A DNA stretch of 64,000 bases. Origin: Podospora pseudoanserina (taxonomy: Eukaryota; Ascomycota; Sordariomycetes; Sordariales; Podosporaceae). The notes under the pieces are model-generated. The model was given only the letters and a program-made list of their open reading frames with translations, was not told the origin of the DNA and made no database searches. The stretch is from NCBI RefSeq assembly GCF_035222485.1, contig NW_026946672.1, positions 930,001 to 994,000 on the forward strand, given 5' to 3'. Both the position numbers and the translations under genes were made by a program. Of the stretch, positions 1 to 10,772 are shown one piece after another (position 1 is the first letter of the stretch; each line of letters begins with the position of its first letter).

Positions 1-241
1 ACCTGCCATCCCTTTGGCTTTGGGTCTACATGGTCAAGCCTTGCCCACATCTCCCCAGGTACCTAAAGTATACTTGCAGCTATACTCTCTCCAAGATACT
101 AGTCTCACAATGCTGGTAGATGGTAGTGTCACTAACCGGCGCGAGATAACCTTTGAGGCACTGAATGGAAAAGAACCGATTTCCGAGAATTTCGAATTTA
201 TTCGTCTACCTGCTGACAGACAAGTGATGGTTTTCGGATAG
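1..241 (+). CDS. possible 3' end of a gene entering from the left
   Basis: The frame is open from the left edge to a TAG at 239-241, with 75 codons after the first ATG at 14. The peptide has an even, protein-like composition (it includes LQLYSLQDTSLTMLVDG) and no low-complexity run. I do not recognise it. It could be the last exon of a plus-strand gene that lies mostly outside the window, or a chance open frame. No splice acceptor near the edge settles this. Confidence 0.25.
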   Translation, partial: PAIPLALGLHGQALPTSPQVPKVYLQLYSLQDTSLTMLVDGSVTNRREITFEALNGKEPISENFEFIRLPADRQVMVFG

Positions 242-1185
242 ATATGACAGGTACTTCGCAAGACCTCATCTAAGTTTGCCATGGAACAGTCGCCTTGTAG
301 TCTAACTGAAACCGCCTATAGTCTCTTCTTTGTGATCATAGCCCCGGGAATTAGAGCTTGGACATGGCACAGTCGCATTCAAATAGGCATTCCACTGGCA
401 GCGCTTGCTTATCATCGACATACAGTTACACAACCTAGAGTTAGCTTTACACTATTATCTAAGACTTGAAAAACCGTCCGAGCCGCGCCATACTTGACTA
501 GCTCGGACGGACGGAAAACAGCTTTGGAATAGGATATAGATCTGTTGTGCAAAGCTCCGACAAAAATCATACCAACATCTTGTGTAGTTTGAATCAAGAA
601 GGGCAGTGAGGTCATTTATGTTCAGTACTAGCTATGTCAAAAATGACTTTTAAGCATAATATAATGACAGAAACGTGAGAAGCTTAATATATTACATCCT
701 AACATAATGTTGAAGAGAAAGAGGGAAGTGTAATCTTTGAATCCATCTTGGTGCCATAAAGGGGTTAATAGGGGTTGATGCTTGGCACCTAGCAACCAAG
801 GGAGATTCGATCCATCAGGACCACGACAAAGTCGGGTCTGAAACTTGTGGTAAAAGAATATCTCTTCCCATATTCTAAGTTCATACTTAGATTTTGAGGA
901 TGTGGCACTCCATCGGTGGTGCTATTGCGCCTGAAAAGCAATGAGTTTGGTGTTGCTCCTTCTAAGGAGTAGGCGCACGGGCCGTATCTGGAAGCAGCTC
1001 CCTGGCCAGCTGTCGCAGCACAGACCACTGGCGCCCCAACGAGGGGCACGCTGACCGAACAAAGCATGTATGTTGCTGCTGCGCAAGATGCCTTCAACGC
1101 CGTGCGTTCATGACCAGTGATCAGCGAAGACCCAGGATATCATCGAAACCGATAGCTGGAGGAGCTTGATGCTCCATCATTCAAA
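242..1185. other. intergenic stretch upstream of SEC15
   Basis: No supportable gene is seen. Roughly 600-740 is AT-rich. A perfect 10-bp inverted repeat lies at 474-510 and is listed separately. The last few hundred bases should hold the SEC15 promoter and 5' leader; no clear TATA element or known operator stands out. Confidence 0.5.
474..510. repeat. 10-bp perfect inverted repeat with 17-nt loop
   Basis: CCGTCCGAGC at 474-483 faces its exact reverse complement GCTCGGACGG at 501-510. The arm is GC-rich in an otherwise AT-rich stretch. It could be a hairpin in RNA, a palindromic binding site or a remnant of a short element. No target-site duplication is visible. Confidence 0.5.
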
Positions 1186-3994
1186 ATGCCGAGAAAAGCC
1201 CAAACGTGGGATGATTACGACTCGGCTGTAGCTCAGGTCCGTCGCTTCCAGCAATCGGGAATCGCCAGCAGCATTAGAGCACTTTCGTAGACCTGAAATA
1301 CTGACTTCTTTTATAGATCATCCTCGCGCCCTCCGACTCGGATTTCCTCGATCAACTGATACCAGTGTTGAAAGATGCGACAACGAGCAGCCGAATCGGA
1401 TCCCTCGCCCAGAGCTTGTCGCAGTATGCCGAGGACCGCGAAGGCGACATCGAGCAGATCGGGTTGACGAAGCATGAGGAGTTCCTGGGATCCGTCAATC
1501 AACTACAAAAGGTGCGCGAGGGTACTGTGGCTTTGACAGCCGAAATTTTGGACCTCAACCAGTCCATCCAGGCCAGCACCGAGAAGTTGGCCGAGCAAAA
1601 GCAGGCGCTGGTCAACACGCGCGGGGTCAGGCAGAATATCACGGATGTATCAAACGCTCTGGAGGAATCGCTCAAGATATTGCGCGCTGTCAATAATGCG
1701 CACGAACTTATCCGGAAGAAGGAATATCATCGTGCCCTCAAGTCGTTGGAGGACCTGCAGAACGAACACTTGATCCCCACCATCCAGAACAAGTATGCGA
1801 CGCAGTACAAGCTTGCCGACATGATTCAACGGTCTATCCCGGCATCTCAAAAGACGATTTCCGAGTCCGTCATGGCAGATTTGAACAAGTGGTTTCTGGA
1901 GGTTCGAGAAAAGTCCCAACTTCTTGGCGAGATTGCCTTCTTCGCGACACAGCAGCGACGGGAGAGGCAAAAGAAGCGCGCCGAAGTCAATGAATATCTG
2001 AAGAATTTCAAGTTGAATTCTGCCATCGAGCTGGTCTTTGATGAAAGTAATGAGTTTGACGTAATCGACAACGAGGAGAACCAGATTGACTTCACCCCGT
2101 TACACAAAGCCTTGCATACCCACGATGCCCTCGGTCAGGTCGACAAGTTCCGTGTAGAGTATGCAGCAACGAGACGACAACAAAAGGATCTGATAATGCC
2201 CTCAAGTTCCGAAAACATCTTTGCCGGGGGTGACGACGAGACCTTGATGGGGCTTTTGGAGAACATTGCTGGATTTGCCATTATTGAGAAGGCGACCGTG
2301 ATGCGAGCACCCACAATAAGGTCAACAATTGATGTAAGTGACTTTTCCCACAGCTTGGTAGTTTTTCTCTCTAACAGGACGGATAGGTCGATGAGCTCTG
2401 GGATTCCATGTGCCAAATCGCTATACGAGTGATCGCCAAGTCGTTACAGGAGGTCAACGATGCAGATTTGCTGGTCAAAATCAAGATGAACATTGCTCTT
2501 TTCATTGAGACCATGGAGGTATGTGGCTCCTTACATCTTGTATCTGAACATTCGTTGACAAGCATTAGAGTTGGGGATACTCCGTCACCATGATGAACAA
2601 CTTCCAGCTCACCCTATTCTACAAATACGCTGAGCTTCTCCGCCGTCGCTTCGGCGAGGACTTCCAAGAGGTAAGCCCGCTTTTCGTCGTAACTCGTCTC
2701 TAGTTGATACTGACAACTTTCACTAGATCGTGTCCACGGACGATTACATGCCTATGGCCATCAACACACGCGACGAATACCAAAAGGTCGTCGACGTGAC
2801 CTGGTTTGTTGACGACAAACCAGAAGAAGAGCTTGTGTACGTATCCCGACCGTTTTCTACAGGATGTGTTTGTAAGTCATCGCTTGTTCTAATTGGGCCA
2901 GCTTCCCTTGCGTGCTGCCATTCTCACAGATGTATCCCTTGTGCTGCATAGATATTAGGAATCTGTTGAATCAGTTCTTGATTTTTACATCGGAGCACTT
3001 TCACAACCCGAATGTGGTTGATGAGACGCTACGGAAGGTTTGTCATATCTCTTTCTGATCTCCATGGGTGGGCGTACTGACCATACCTCTAGTCTCTCGA
3101 TGAGCTTTTGACCGATATCGTCTGCCAGTCTCTTGTTGAACGGCTGAACTCGCAGTATCTAGGACAGATCGTGCAGATTTTGATCAACCTCGAGCACTTT
3201 GAGACAGCTTGCCAGGTACTGGAGCAGATCCTGATCCGGGAACGATCATCCACATCGGCTGGTGGACCGATCACACTCAAGGCGACTGAGGCGTTCAGAA
3301 ACAACAAGAAAGCCGCTGAAAAGCGCATCTTTGAGCTCGTCAACTCCAAAATCGATGACTTGGTGGACACCTCGGACTATGACTGGACAGCCACAACCCC
3401 GCCCAAGGAGACGAGCAATTACATGCAGACATTGACTAGGTACCTGTCTAACATTATGAACTCGACTTTGCTGGGTCTTCCGAGGGAGATCAAGGAGCTC
3501 ATTTACTTTGATGCGTTGAGTCATGCGGCAAATAAGATCTTGGTAAGCGCTTGCCATATACACATCACTTCCCATCTAACACAGGTCTAACTTGGTATTG
3601 TCACCTAGGCCCTGCCATTATCTCCCGACGTCAAAAAGATCAACCCCAATGGCGTGGCTGCCATGGCCTTGGACGTCCAGCACCTCTCGAAATTCGTCGG
3701 GGGCCTTGAGAACGCGTTCATGCTGGAGCAGAACCTGGACGAGCTGCAGCAGACGGTGGCGCTCATGCAGACGGAGAACCACGACGAGTTCTTTGATATT
3801 TCCATCCGCAACAAGAAGTTTGGTCGGGTGGATGCCATGAATGGACCTATCTTGTTGGAGAAGTACGTTTCACCTCTCTTTTTTGTTTCCTAGCTTATGC
3901 TAACTTTTTCTCCTTCAGGCTCACCCAAACAGTCGACGCCCCAGTTCGCACAGCGCCGCTTGCTAACTTCAGCTCGCGTTTCGGGCTGAGGTGA
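1186..3994 (+). CDS. SEC15: exocyst complex component Sec15
   Basis: Sec15 is the exocyst subunit that binds the Rab Sec4 on secretory vesicles and links them to the other tethering subunits at growing tips and septa. Nine exons give 775 residues, close to the family length. Introns are 1237-1316, 2334-2386, 2519-2568, 2671-2726, 2837-2901, 3038-3092, 3543-3608 and 3863-3918; all keep frame. The start at 1186 is chosen because its 17-codon exon splices to IILAPSDSDFLDQLIPVLKD, a conserved fungal Sec15 N-terminus. Further family features are the N-terminal coiled region (VNQLQKVREG, ALKSLEDLQ), the block QMYPLCCIDIRN and the helical C-terminal domain with LSKFVGGLEN. It converges with HAP5 across a 718-nt gap. 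Exon borders are inferred from frame and conservation. Confidence 0.93.
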
Positions 3995-4712
3995 TCAACA
4001 ACCAAACAACCTCTTCTTGCTGGGTCACACAATCCCAAACTATCCTCAACACTTAGTTTCGTAGCTTACTCAGAATAATGTATAATGACATCATGAAACA
4101 ATTCAAACCGGACTTGTATCAGTGAAAGAAGAAAGAGTTATCATCATTTTTTTAGAGTGATGTCGTAAAAGAGAGGAAACAAAATCAGACAGATAAGATA
4201 TATAGGATATATAAATAACCTTTCCCACCACCACAACCACAACTACCACCACCGCAAAACAACCTAGTACCTAACCTTGACAACGTGTAGCCATCCATAT
4301 ATTTCAGGGGGTAAAAAAGAAAAAAGAAAACAGCCCCAAACGCTCATAACAAAAACAGCGAAAAAAAAAAACCGAAAAAAAAGAAACTAAACCCCACCAT
4401 AACTACAACAAGCTCATTTTTTGTGTGCGTGTGTGCAATGTGTGTGCGTGTGTGCAATGTGTGTGCGTGTGTGACATGATTCAAAAACAGATTCCTCCCC
4501 CGGTTAACCAACATCTCAATTGGTTCAAACCTGGAGGGAAGACGTCTTCCCTTCGTGAACATGATCATGTATTCCGTTTACTGTCCCAACTTCCCAAACG
4601 GGTCTCCCACATTATCCATCAGATTCTGGCTGCTGCTCAACGGCTCGTTCTTAATGACGGGAGATTGCGCCTGTGGTTGCTGCTGTTGCTGTTGCAAATG
4701 GTACTGCGGATG
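3995..4712. other. 3' regions of SEC15 and HAP5 (convergent)
   Basis: No gene is seen. Two convergent 3' untranslated regions meet here. The stretch has poly-A runs at about 4310-4385 and a TG-rich tandem repeat at 4422-4473. Confidence 0.6.
4422..4473 (+). repeat. TG-rich tandem repeat, about three 19-nt units
   Basis: The unit TGTGTGTGCGTGTGTGCAA recurs about three times, with the last copy diverging into GACATG. It lies between two convergent genes, probably in 3' untranslated sequence. Confidence 0.75.
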
Positions 4713-5898
4713 TTACAGAGCATAGGGGTACATGTTGTGATACTCCTGTGTCGTCCCAGCACCACCCAAGCCGCTTTGATGGTATTGTTGAGCCTCAGAG
4801 TAGTGTCCCTGATGACGAGGATGAGAGTATTGACTTTGATGGCTGTTGCTGCTCGGTCCCGACCCGACCGCCCACTGCTGCCCTCCCGTTGTCGACATGG
4901 TATGATGGACCTGATCGGCAAGAAGCTGAGCGTACTTGGCATTCTCTCTGAGGTCCTGCTGCTGGCTTCCTCCTACCGCCACACCTTCTTCTTGCTCTTC
5001 CCTCTTCAGCTCAGGCGACTTCTAAGCGCTCTGCTGTGTGAGATTCACTTGTTAGCCATGAGTTGGGTCATGTTAGGATGGGAAATCAAAAACACACCTG
5101 TTGCTGTTGAATAGTACCGTAGTACATCTCATCGGCGTTGTACATTTGGGCCTGCGGTTGACCATATGATGGCGCGCCAGGCATAACACCGCCTGGGTAC
5201 ATGGTCTGAGGATTGCGGTAGTCGCCCTCTTGGGCAATCTGATGAACGCCGTAGTCGGCAGGGTTCATGGTGTGCTGACCGCTGGGGCCGGGACCAACAC
5301 CAGGCACCTGGGGGGGTTGTTGGTTGGCAGCGGCGGCAGCAGCAGCAGCCTGGTTGGAAGTCCGCTTAGCGTGGGAGGAGGCTTCCTCGCGGGGCACGAT
5401 GTCGATGAGGAAGTCAAACATGTCGGACTTGGCAAGGGCGGAGGCAATATCGGAGCGTTGGAGGGTGCGGCGCTTGTTCTCCTCAGCATGAATCCAGGCA
5501 CGCATGGTGAGCTCAGTGATGAAGATGTCGCAGCCCTTGGCGAAGAGAATGGGGGCTTCGGCTGAGATCATCTTGACTTCGGGATCGGCCTTCATCACCT
5601 TCTTGATGCGGGCAAGGGGTAATTGGTGTTGTTTGTAGTCATGCTGGTCCGTCTCGAGGTGGTTGATGGTTTGCTGCCAGTAGGCCGTCAGGATGTCTTT
5701 GTAAGACCCCGTGAGGCCTTGGTGGACATTCGCCCATGTCCCGGTGTAGAGCTCTGATGGAGCAAAGCCTTGTTGTGAAAGATGCACACTGGCACCATAG
5801 TGGCCGCCCTTGCTGAGATCATATTGTGGTTGTTGCTGTGTGGGCTGGGGATGTTGATGGCTGCCGTGAGGGGCCGAGGAGGGATTTTGTGGATCCAT
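4713..5898 (-). CDS. HAP5: CCAAT-binding factor subunit Hap5/HapE (NF-YC family)
   Basis: This subunit pairs with the Hap3-type subunit through a histone fold, and the dimer recruits the Hap2-type subunit to bind CCAAT boxes in the nucleus. Residues 93-170 hold the NF-YC fold: [18 protein letters not shown], then [13 protein letters not shown] and [10 protein letters not shown]. Residues about 52-84 ([19 protein letters not shown]) match the fungus-specific block known in yeast Hap5 to recruit Hap4/HapX-type partners. The tail is Gln/Tyr-rich. The first exon (5898-5098) is joined to 5021-4713 across an intron at 5022-5097; reading through would end three residues later. The product is 369 residues. 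The Neurospora counterpart is known as AAB-1 and the Aspergillus one as HapE. CCAAT boxes lie in its own upstream region. Confidence 0.93.
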
Positions 5899-7036
5899 GA
5901 TGGCTTGTTTGAGTCGTTGGTTTTGGTTTGTTCTTTCAACGGTGCACTGCGTCCCTGTTTGCTTGCTTCGTAGCCTAGTCCGGATGCAAGCTCTTAAACA
6001 GCTGGGACAGATGAGGTTGTCGCGTCGGCGCGATGGCGCAGTCTTGACTTATACGCGGGGTAATTATCGTTGTTCTGTTACCGGCCACAGCTTTAGCATA
6101 TGCGCGCACGAGATGTAGGCTGTGAGTTTTCTGTCACGAACAATGTGATGCTTTCCCTGGGCGTTTGTTTACTTAAAGCTACCCTGATGTCACAGTCCAA
6201 GAACCTCTTTGGCCCCAGAACACTGTTCTTATTGGGCGGATTGATTGGGTGGGCAGCGGCGCGTGTGATAAAAAAAGGGACGAGTGGGAGCGAATGGGTG
6301 GAGTTCAAAATGGCCGTCTGGGAACGTCCACTCAATCAAAGCTCCAGTTGGGAGGGGTATGAGATGATTGGGTGAGATTTAGATGGGTGAAGGGAAACCT
6401 TATTGCTGGGTTGAAGAAAGATGCAGGCGTGGTATGATAGGAGGAAGCTTATATCGATTACGCACCTCGAGAGAGATATCGTCTCTTTTTCTGTCCACAA
6501 CGCGGGCTTCTGCTTTGTCTGGCGTTGCAGGAGAGAGAAGGAGAGAACCTTGGACAGCGATGACAGCGATTGATGAATTGTGCAAGCGGTCAGTCAAGCC
6601 GGCGGGAAAGGTTGGGCATCAGTGAAGAAACACTCGGAACAACGCGCTGGGACAGCGCCGACAGGGGACTCTGTGTGGCGCAGGTGCGGGACTTCAGGCC
6701 TTTTCCAGCAGCAGAACTCCGGTGAGGCTGCCCAACCGCCTGCCAGCTGTCAATTGTACAGCGTACCAGCCTCAACTTGTCCGCCCTATGACGGAATCGG
6801 CGAATCAAAAACTTGGAACTGCATCAACTGTTTCTCCATCTGCCGGAACCAACGCACGGCCCATTTGGCGGCCCACCCACACCATCCAGTCTCCGTCGCC
6901 AACATAGCAGCCCCACCATCGAAATTTTGACTGCAACAAGAAGCTCTCGATTTTTCTGTCGCGACTTTCAAACTTTTTCTTCCCTCGAAGCACTTTCACT
7001 TCCCCAGTTCACGGACTGGCGCACATCGCGAACAAC
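5899..7036. other. divergent promoter region between HAP5 and FCF2
   Basis: No gene is seen. The 1.1-kb gap separates two divergent starts. Three CCAAT boxes in minus orientation lie on the HAP5 side and are listed separately. The FCF2 side (about 6900-7030) is rich in CT tracts, as is common in fungal promoters. Confidence 0.6.
6231..6371 (-). promoter_or_regulatory. three CCAAT boxes upstream of HAP5
   Basis: ATTGG occurs at 6231-6235, 6244-6248 and 6367-6371, reading as CCAAT on the HAP5 coding strand. The second and third extend to CCAATCA (6242-6248, 6365-6371), the form preferred by fungal CCAAT factors. They lie about 330-470 nt upstream of the HAP5 start. Whether they are bound is not known from sequence. 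Confidence 0.45.
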
Positions 7037-7912
7037 ATGATGGCTTCCATCGCCAGCCTCTCGGAAGCTGACATTGATCGGCTTCTGTCAGAGGCCGAAG
7101 CTCGAATTGCAGCTAACAATACCTCTAAAGCTGTAGCCGTCGCGGCACCAACAAGCAGCAAGGCCATCGCCATCACCACAACCTCCGCGATGTCTCAGAA
7201 CCAAGAGAAGAAGGACTCCTCAAAGCCTGAGAACCTCTCTGTTCGTGTCCCATCGCTTCCTCAGGACAAGAAGAAGAAGGTATACTCGTCGCCCTCCCAT
7301 TTCCCCTCGAGTGTTCCATGAAAAAAATATATCCCATATAAATGACGCTGGTCAAGTTGCCGTCATGGCTAACTAGCTGGCACCAAAATGATTACTTTAC
7401 ATCATAGTTACTTTGATTGAACACATCATAATTTTGTTTTCATGTTTTCGGAGGTTGCCGTCGTCGAATGGTTAGCTAACTGAAAATGCAGGAAGAGAAG
7501 GACAATGCGGGAGATGGCTGGTTCAACATGCCCCGCACCGAGTTGACCACAGAGTATGTACCTTCGTCAACTACTTGGATGGTTGTAACTGACGCCTGGC
7601 AGACTCAAGCGTGACCTTCAAGCATTGCGCATGCGTGATGTTATCGCGAATGGCAAGCAGTTTTTCAAGAAGGACAACCGAAAGGATTTTGTTCCTACCT
7701 ACAGCCAGGTTGGCACCATCATTGCTGGCGCGACGGACGGTAGCAACCAACGCTTGACCCGTAAGGAGAGGAAGCGCACGATTGTGGAGGAGGTCTTGTC
7801 CAGCTCCAACACGGCCAAATACAAGAGCAAGTTCCACGAGATCCAGGAGAAGAAGATGTCGGGTAAGAAGGGTTTCTACAAGAAGCTGGTTGCTGGCCGC
7901 AAGAAGCGTTGA
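7037..7912 (+). CDS. FCF2: rRNA-processing protein Fcf2
   Basis: Fcf2 is a nucleolar factor needed for early pre-18S rRNA cleavage in the small-subunit processome; the animal relative is TdIF2/DNTTIP2. Three exons (7037-7279, 7492-7553, 7603-7912) give 204 residues. The N-terminal 80 residues are a helical, Ala-rich leader (SEADIDRLLSEAEARI). The C-terminal half is the Fcf2 domain: GWFNMPRTELT, LKRDLQALRMRDVI, VGTIIAGATDG, the hallmark RLTRKERKRTIVEE and a basic tail. The intron-1 donor is GTATAC and intron 1 is long (212 nt) for this window. Intron 2 splits a Glu codon and restores TELTTELKRD, which fits the family exactly. Confidence 0.92.
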
Positions 7913-8493
7913 TGATTGCGCTACTGGCAAAGTGGTGGCCGAGTTGGTGAACAGACCATCGACCTTCGACGCACCTTGCAAGATGAGAACAACAAAAGGC
8001 TTCGCCCACAATGGGCATTTACTTGGGGTTGACCGGCACCGTGGCAGTCGAAGCGACAGGAGCAGAAATTTGACTTGCGCTACAGAGGACGCCATGGTAC
8101 CGAGGAGCTGGTCGGTAGCTCGAGGATTTGTGAGCAGACTGGAAATGTTTGTAGCAATCACATGTGGACTGAGAATGTCTGCATCAAGCCGTCAGGGGAA
8201 GGGCGTAGCAGGTTGATACAGGTGATTATGATCTCTTGAAGAGGCCTCAATTCAATACGTCGAAATATCATTTATTCTGTTCATCCCGTGCTTGAAATTC
8301 CAACTTTGTGACCATCAGGGTGATGCCTAGTACCATAGTTCATGACATTCAAGATAATTTGCTGGGCTGTTATTATCGATAAGAACCCTGAACCCTGAGG
8401 GCCAATTCGGCTCCAAAAAATTGGCTGAAGCGCGGAAGTGGGAGCTGGTTGCGTTCGAACATCCAACCGGTGTCAGTCGAGGGTCACGCAGAG
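7913..8493. other. intergenic stretch between FCF2 and the uS10m gene
   Basis: This should hold the FCF2 3' untranslated region and the promoter of the next gene. No other gene or repeat is seen. Confidence 0.5.
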
Positions 8494-10576
8494 ATGTATC
8501 CGCCACGGTTAATACGGCCACTACGGCCCTTATTGCAGGGGCGACTGGTATGATTCTTGGATAGCGGCTACAGAACAAGAGAGAGGACAGCAAACTGACT
8601 TTGTGGTGGTTGCGATATGTGACAGCCCCTCGCCCTGCGTCGACCGGTACAAGTCGGCATCCCGCGTGCCTCGACACAGCTCCGCACAAATTCTACAAAG
8701 TGAGCTTGTGCCAATTGGTTTTGTTTTGGGGAGGAGATATGTTGACGGGTTTTGTTTCTAGAGCTCCAGAGCCACCAGCGACGACGACGAGCAAGACGCC
8801 CTCACCTACCACCCCCGCTGCCGCCGCCGCCCCGACGACACCTGCTGCTGCCACTCCTGCCCCCGAGACCCCTGCTGCGAAGACTGCGCCGGAACCGACG
8901 GTTGTTGCGCCGGCGGATATTCCTGTTACAAAGACTGTTGAGGTTCCTCCTGTTGCTGAGGCCCCGGCCGCTGAGGTTGAAGATGCTGCTGCTGTTGTAC
9001 CAAAAACTCCGGTTGTTGCCCCGGCTGATGTGCCTGTGGCGAAGGATGCCGAGACGGAGGTGCCAGGGGAGGAGGTGAAGGAGGTTGCTGTGCCCAAGGT
9101 TGAGGAGGTTCCTGTTGCGAAGGAGGAGGCGCGGAAGGTTGAGGTCAAGGAGACGGCTGCTCCTAAGGCCGAGGAGGTTGTTGCGCCTGTGACTGAGGAG
9201 ACGAAGGCTGCTGAGGTTGAGACACCTGTTGTCGCTAAGGAGGAAGCACCGGTTGCTGCTGCTGAGCCCCAGGTTGTGGAGACTCAGGCTGAGCCAGAGG
9301 CCGAAGCTGCTGCTGCTGCGCCGAAGGCTGAGGCTGTTTCTGAGGTCAAGGAGGAGACTCCGGTCGCTGCGAAGCAGGAGGCCCCAGTAGCTGCTAAGGA
9401 ACAAGTTCCACCTGCCGTCAAGGAGGAGGTTCCCATCGTGGAGGAGGCTTTGGCTGCCGTTAAGGAAGAGGCTCCCGTTGTTGCCAAGGAGGAGGTGCCA
9501 GCCGCGGAGGAGGTCGATCCTGTTGCTTTTGTCACTGAGAAGCTTGTCGCCGCTGAGGCTGCCGCTGCTAAGGTTGCCGCTGTTAAGGCTGCCGCGGCTA
9601 AGGGTGCTGCTGCTGCTCCTGAGCCTGTTGCTACACCAGCACCCAAGGCCCCTGTTACCGCTGAGCCAGTTGCTACCCCTGAGCCTGCTGCTACCCCAGT
9701 GGCCGAGGCTCCTGCTACCCCCGCGGCTGCCGAGTCTGCTGTCGCCGCCACCCCCGCGGCTGAGACTCCCGCTCCGGTTGCCCCTGAGGCCAAGGCGGTT
9801 GCTTCCACGAGGTAAGATATCCTGTTGAAGGCTGGACAACCATGACACACAAAGACTGACATTTGTCTCCACACAGCACCAAGCCCAAGAAGGCCAAGAA
9901 GCCCGCCGCCCCCAAGCCTTCCTCTCTCTACGTCCGTGATGACAAGCCCATCGGTACCACCGAGCTCTCCCGCATGCCCCGCGCCCTTGAGGCCCTCTAC
10001 CTCGAGCCTCTCCGCCACGAGGCCGAGTGGGGCGTCCCCACATGCGACCTCCAGCTCCGGTCGTACTCCCTCCGCAACCTCGAGTTCTTTTGTGACTTTG
10101 CCCTCCGTGCGGCGTACTACATTGGCCTGCCTGCCTTTGGCCCCGTGCCACTTCCCAGGATCACCGAGAGGTGGACCGTCCCCAAGTCAACTTTCGTGCA
10201 CAAGAAGTCGCAGGAAAACTTTGAGAGAATCACCCTGAGGAGGTTGATCCAGATCAAGGATGGGCACCCGGAGACGGTGCAGTATTGGTTGGCGTTTTTG
10301 CAGAAGTATGCGTATTATGGGATTGGTATGAAGGCGAATGTGTGGGAGTTTAGCAGATTGGGTATGTTTTTTTCCCCTTGCGTTTGGAATATGTTTGAAA
10401 GATGCTGACGTTGGTATTCAGATGTGGCTCAGGAGATGGACGATGGTCTCCCGAAGACAAAGAAACTGCTCGAGAGCAAGTGGAAGCATATGGGTGCTCA
10501 CGACAAGATGCCCTTTATGGAGGATTTGGAGGAGTACCTTGCGAACGAGAGGAGAAAGATTCCCGGTGGGAGGTAG
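8494..10576 (+). CDS. RSM10: mitochondrial ribosomal protein uS10m with a very long low-complexity insert
   Basis: This is a subunit of the small mitochondrial ribosomal subunit. Exons 8494-8547, 8626-8699, 8762-9811, 9877-10361 and 10422-10576 give 605 residues. The start at 8494 is chosen because it opens a typical import signal: basic, hydroxylated and free of acidic residues (MYPPRLIRPLRPLL, then QLRTNSTK). Residues about 45-390, almost all in exon 3, are Ala/Pro/Glu/Val/Lys-rich with loose repeats such as VAKEEAPVAA and VKEEVP. A basic linker (KPKKAKKPAAPKP) leads into the uS10 core: VPTCDLQLRSYSLRNLEFF, GPVPLPRITERWTVP, HKKSQENFERITLRRLIQI. The core ends with a mitochondrial-type extension (VWEFSRLDVAQEMDD). 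Bacterial S10 is about 100 residues, so the insert is far longer than the functional domain. Confidence 0.88.
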
Positions 10577-10772
10577 AAAAAAAAATATAGACGGGAAAGA
10601 ATTGTATGTATAGGCTTGGGTGTGCTGCTGTGTATTTACTGTACGAATATCAGAAATGTGTATGGCAATTTTGGGTGGGTATGATTGATTTTGTCTATTC
10701 CAAATGATGTGAATATTCACAATGTAGCATTTCCTTCCCTATCATACACATTCCGTTACCATTTGCTGGCTC

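Noticed and set aside
9284-10018. 244-codon minus-strand frame over the same region
   Set aside because: Same cause as the longer antisense frame; Ala/Ser/Gly-only composition.
8802-10151. 449-codon open frame antisense to the uS10m gene
   Set aside because: It is the mirror of the Ala/Pro/Glu/Val-rich exon. Strong codon bias on the plus strand removes stops on the other strand. Its Ser/Arg/Gly/Leu-rich composition has no motif.
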